Positions 5,842-8,526 of a DNA stretch of 8,526 nt are shown one piece after another. A program made the position numbers and the translations under genes. This DNA is from CAZSGN01 sp964606415 (GTDB lineage: Bacteria > Bacteroidota > Bacteroidia > Bacteroidales > JBBRXJ01). Each line of letters opens with the position of its first letter. Within the stretch, counting starts at the first letter, position 1. Below the pieces are notes generated by a model. The model was not told the DNA's origin. It was given only the letters and a program-made list of their open reading frames with translations, and searched no databases. The DNA lies in the NCBI GenBank assembly GCA_964606415.1, contig CAZSGN010000114.1, positions 1-8,526 on the forward strand, read 5' to 3'.

Positions 5842-8526
5842 ATGATTTGGTTTTTTAAGCAAAAAAATGATGTTTATCTTGCTGTTGAAATACACGAAAA
5901 GCTGGACAATGAATCATTGCAACGATTAATATGGCTTTTTGATGATGCCACCCCAATTAATGAACAACAACTCGATGGTTCCTTTATAGGCCCCCGGAAA
6001 GAGATGATCACCCCCTGGAGCACGAATGCTGTCGAGATCACCAAAAACATGGGTATAGAAGGCATTCGGCGTATAGAATCTTTCCGGAAAGCAGAGAAAA
6101 CAAGCACCGATTTTGACCCCATGCTGGAAAACCTTTATCATCATTTAGATCAAACCCTTTTTACTTTAGACATTGAGCCTGAACCCGTTAAACCCGTCGA
6201 AGATATTGCCGCGTACAACGAACAAGAAGGCCTGGCGCTGAATCCGGCAGAAGTAGAATATCTTGAATCACTCCAGGACAAACTGGGCAGGCCATTAACC
6301 GACAGCGAAATTTTCGGCTTTTCCCAGGTCAACTCAGAACATTGCCGGCATAAGATATTCAATGGGACCTTTGAAATCGACGGACGGGAAATGCCGGAAT
6401 CATTATTTGGCCTCATCAAAAGAACCACACTTGAAAACAGGAACCAGGTTATTTCAGCTTATAAAGATAATTGTGCTTTTCTGCAAGGGCCAAACGCCCG
6501 TCAATTTGCCCCTTTAAGGCAGGATATACCGGCATTCTTTACCACAGAACCATTCGAATCCGTTATCTCGCTAAAAGCCGAAACCCACAACTTTCCGACC
6601 ACTGTTGAACCATTTAACGGAGCAGCTACAGGAACCGGGGGTGAAATCCGTGACCGCATAGCGGGCGGGAAAGCAGCTTTCCCTGTTGCAGGAACAGCTG
6701 TATACATGACTTCTTATCCCCGTCCGGAAAATAAGCGTAACTGGGAGCAAAAGATTAATGCACGCCCCTGGCTTTATCAATCTCCCGACCAAATTTTAGT
6801 AAAAGCATCCAACGGAGCAAGTGATTTTGGTAATAAATTCGGCCAGCCACTTATCTGCGGAAGTGTTTTAACCTTTGAATACCAGGACAACAGCGAAGTA
6901 ATGGGATATGATAAAGTCATCATGATGGCAGGAGGTATTGGCTATGGTAAAAAGAGTGACTCGTTAAAAGCTGTCCCGGAAAAAGGAGATCAGGTTGTGC
7001 TGATGGGAGGAGATAATTACCGCATCGGTATGGGAGGAGGAGCCGTCTCATCCGTGGCAACAGGCCAATACAATAAAGCACTGGAATTAAATGCGGTGCA
7101 ACGATCCAACCCCGAAATGCAAAAAAGGGTTTATAATGCGATCCGGGCGCTGGGCGAATCCAAAGAAAACCCCGTTGTTTCAATCCATGACCACGGAGCA
7201 GGGGGACATCTGAATTGTTTGTCCGAATTAGTGGAAGAAACAGGTGGAAAAATAAATATGGAGAAATTACCTGTCGGGGACCCTACATTATCTGCGAAAG
7301 AAATTGTCGGCAATGAGTCCCAGGAAAGGATGGGTTTGGTAATGCATCAAAAAGACCTTGAACTTATTAAGAAAATAGCCGAACGGGAAAGAGCACCATT
7401 GTATATAATAGGCGAGGCAACAGGTGACCAGCAATTTACTTTTATCAATAATCGTAACGGAGAAAAACCCATTGACCTCCAACTTGCTGATATGTTCGGC
7501 AATCCACCGGAGACACAAATGATTGATCATATCACAAATAAAACATATGCCCCATTATCATATCACCCTGACAATCTTTTGGAATACATTAAAAATGTAC
7601 TAAGCATTGAAGCCGTTGCCTGCAAAGACTATCTGACAAACAAAGTTGACCGCTCAGTTACCGGGCGCATTGCCAAACAACAATGTGCAGGTGAGATACA
7701 ACTGCCTTTAAACAACCTTGGCGTTATTGCGATCGATCACCACGGACCTGCCGGGATAGCAACTTCTATCGGCCATGCCCCCGTGGCCGGTCTTATTGAT
7801 GCAGGACAAGGCGCCATACTGTCCATTACAGAAGCCCTTAGCAATCTGATCTGGGCACCACTAAAAGACGGCTTAAAAAGTGTATCATTGAGTGCTAACT
7901 GGATGTGGCCATGCAGAAATGAAGGCGAAGATGCCCGTTTATATCAGGCAGTAAAGGCAGCCAGCGATTTTTGCGTGGAACTGGGCATCAATATCCCTAC
8001 AGGAAAAGATTCGCTTTCGATGACACAACGATACAGTGACGGAAAAACAGTAAAAGCCCCCGGCACAGTCATCATCTCAGCAACAGGAGAGGCAGCGGAT
8101 ATCAACCAGGTCATTGAACCAGTCATTCAGCCTGTATCAGAAAGTCAAATCATTTATCTTCCCCTTGGCGAAGCATCTTTTTCACTGGGAGGAAGCAGTT
8201 TTGCACAATCCCTTGCCCAAATAGGCAATATAACACCCGGCCAAATTAATCCGGCCTATCTGCAAAAAGCATTCAATACCATTCAATCCCTTATCAAAAA
8301 AGGAAAAATTTTAAGTGGCCATGACGTTTCTGCGGGTGGGCTCATTACCTGCCTGCTGGAAATGAATTTTGCCAACCAACAGGGAGGAATGCACATTAAC
8401 CTGAATGAGTTAAAAGCCCCCGATACTATTGCCAAACTCTTTTCCGAACAACCTGCACTCATTTTACAAGTCGAAGGAAAAGACGTTATGGATGAGCTGC
8501 AAGCACATCATATTGCTTATTACAAT
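5842..8526 (+). CDS. purL: Phosphoribosylformylglycinamidine synthase, long form (3' partial)
   Basis: This cytoplasmic purine-pathway enzyme converts FGAR, ATP and glutamine to FGAM. An uninterrupted frame of 895 codons runs off the window end. Residues 1 to about 125 form the N-terminal PurS-like domain. The linker motif FGFSQVNSEHCRHKIF (158-173) is followed by the first AIRS-type half with AETHNFPTTVEPFNG (246-260) and a glycine-rich run to 267. The second half carries DRSVTGRIAKQQCAG (603-617), PTGKDSLSM (719-727) and GHDVSAGGL (826-834). These mark the single-chain enzyme of roughly 1,200-1,300 residues, so about a quarter is missing, including the C-terminal class I glutaminase domain with its Cys-His-Glu triad. 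ATG 5842 is the first start after an in-frame TGA at 5806-5808 and gives the expected MI-FF N-terminus. The truncation is due only to the window edge. All motifs expected in the visible part are intact. Confidence 0.97.
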   Translation, partial: MIWFFKQKNDVYLAVEIHEKLDNESLQRLIWLFDDATPINEQQLDGSFIGPRKEMITPWSTNAVEITKNMGIEGIRRIESFRKAEKTSTDFDPMLENLYHHLDQTLFTLDIEPEPVKPVEDIAAYNEQEGLALNPAEVEYLESLQDKLGRPLTDSEIFGFSQVNSEHCRHKIFNGTFEIDGREMPESLFGLIKRTTLENRNQVISAYKDNCAFLQGPNARQFAPLRQDIPAFFTTEPFESVISLKAETHNFPTTVEPFNGAATGTGGEIRDRIAGGKAAFPVAGTAVYMTSYPRPENKRNWEQKINARPWLYQSPDQILVKASNGASDFGNKFGQPLICGSVLTFEYQDNSEVMGYDKVIMMAGGIGYGKKSDSLKAVPEKGDQVVLMGGDNYRIGMGGGAVSSVATGQYNKALELNAVQRSNPEMQKRVYNAIRALGESKENPVVSIHDHGAGGHLNCLSELVEETGGKINMEKLPVGDPTLSAKEIVGNESQERMGLVMHQKDLELIKKIAERERAPLYIIGEATGDQQFTFINNRNGEKPIDLQLADMFGNPPETQMIDHITNKTYAPLSYHPDNLLEYIKNVLSIEAVACKDYLTNKVDRSVTGRIAKQQCAGEIQLPLNNLGVIAIDHHGPAGIATSIGHAPVAGLIDAGQGAILSITEALSNLIWAPLKDGLKSVSLSANWMWPCRNEGEDARLYQAVKAASDFCVELGINIPTGKDSLSMTQRYSDGKTVKAPGTVIISATGEAADINQVIEPVIQPVSESQIIYLPLGEASFSLGGSSFAQSLAQIGNITPGQINPAYLQKAFNTIQSLIKKGKILSGHDVSAGGLITCLLEMNFANQQGGMHINLNELKAPDTIAKLFSEQPALILQVEGKDVMDELQAHHIAYYN

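Noticed and set aside
5842..8526. Possibility that purL is naturally truncated or split
   Set aside because: The frame is open to the last base of the window with all expected motifs intact, so the missing C-terminus reflects only the window boundary.

Overview
The window reads as chromosomal DNA from a member of the Bacteroidota, probably class Bacteroidia. The evidence is a twin lamin-tail-domain surface protein with a gliding/FlgD-like C-terminal domain, the long single-chain form of PurL, A-rich rather than Shine-Dalgarno leaders, and promoter-like sites of the Bacteroidota type (TTTG, 19 nt, TAnnTTTG). GC content looks moderate to low. No rRNA, tRNA, CRISPR array, phage module or defence island was seen.

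Layout. Positions 24-683 hold a compact mobile unit: one IS200-type/REP-associated tyrosine transposase gene (minus strand, 84-563) inside mirror-image ends. Each end carries two small hairpins that share a CCTGTT tail. A 224-bp spacer without a recognisable gene follows, with a possible terminator. Positions 908-3481 (minus) encode an 857-residue secreted protein with two lamin tail domains, Ig-like modules and a C-terminal sorting/anchoring-type domain. It is divergent from asd (3730-4740, plus), with promoter-like sites for both genes in the 248-bp gap. asd converges on an NmrA-like NAD(P)-binding protein gene (4785-5717, minus) across 44 bp that contain a symmetric hairpin. That gene is divergent from purL (5842 to the window end, plus), of which 895 codons are present; the C-terminal part, including the glutaminase domain, lies outside the window.

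How the parts relate. asd (aspartate-family amino acids) and purL (purine synthesis) are ordinary housekeeping genes. The gene order alternates in strand, so these are probably separate transcription units rather than an operon. Nothing ties the lamin-tail protein or the NmrA-like protein to the two biosynthetic genes. The part most worth a second look is the transposase unit, whose ends resemble the REP/REP-transposase arrangement and whose reading frame finishes inside one of the hairpins. No other unusual system was found.
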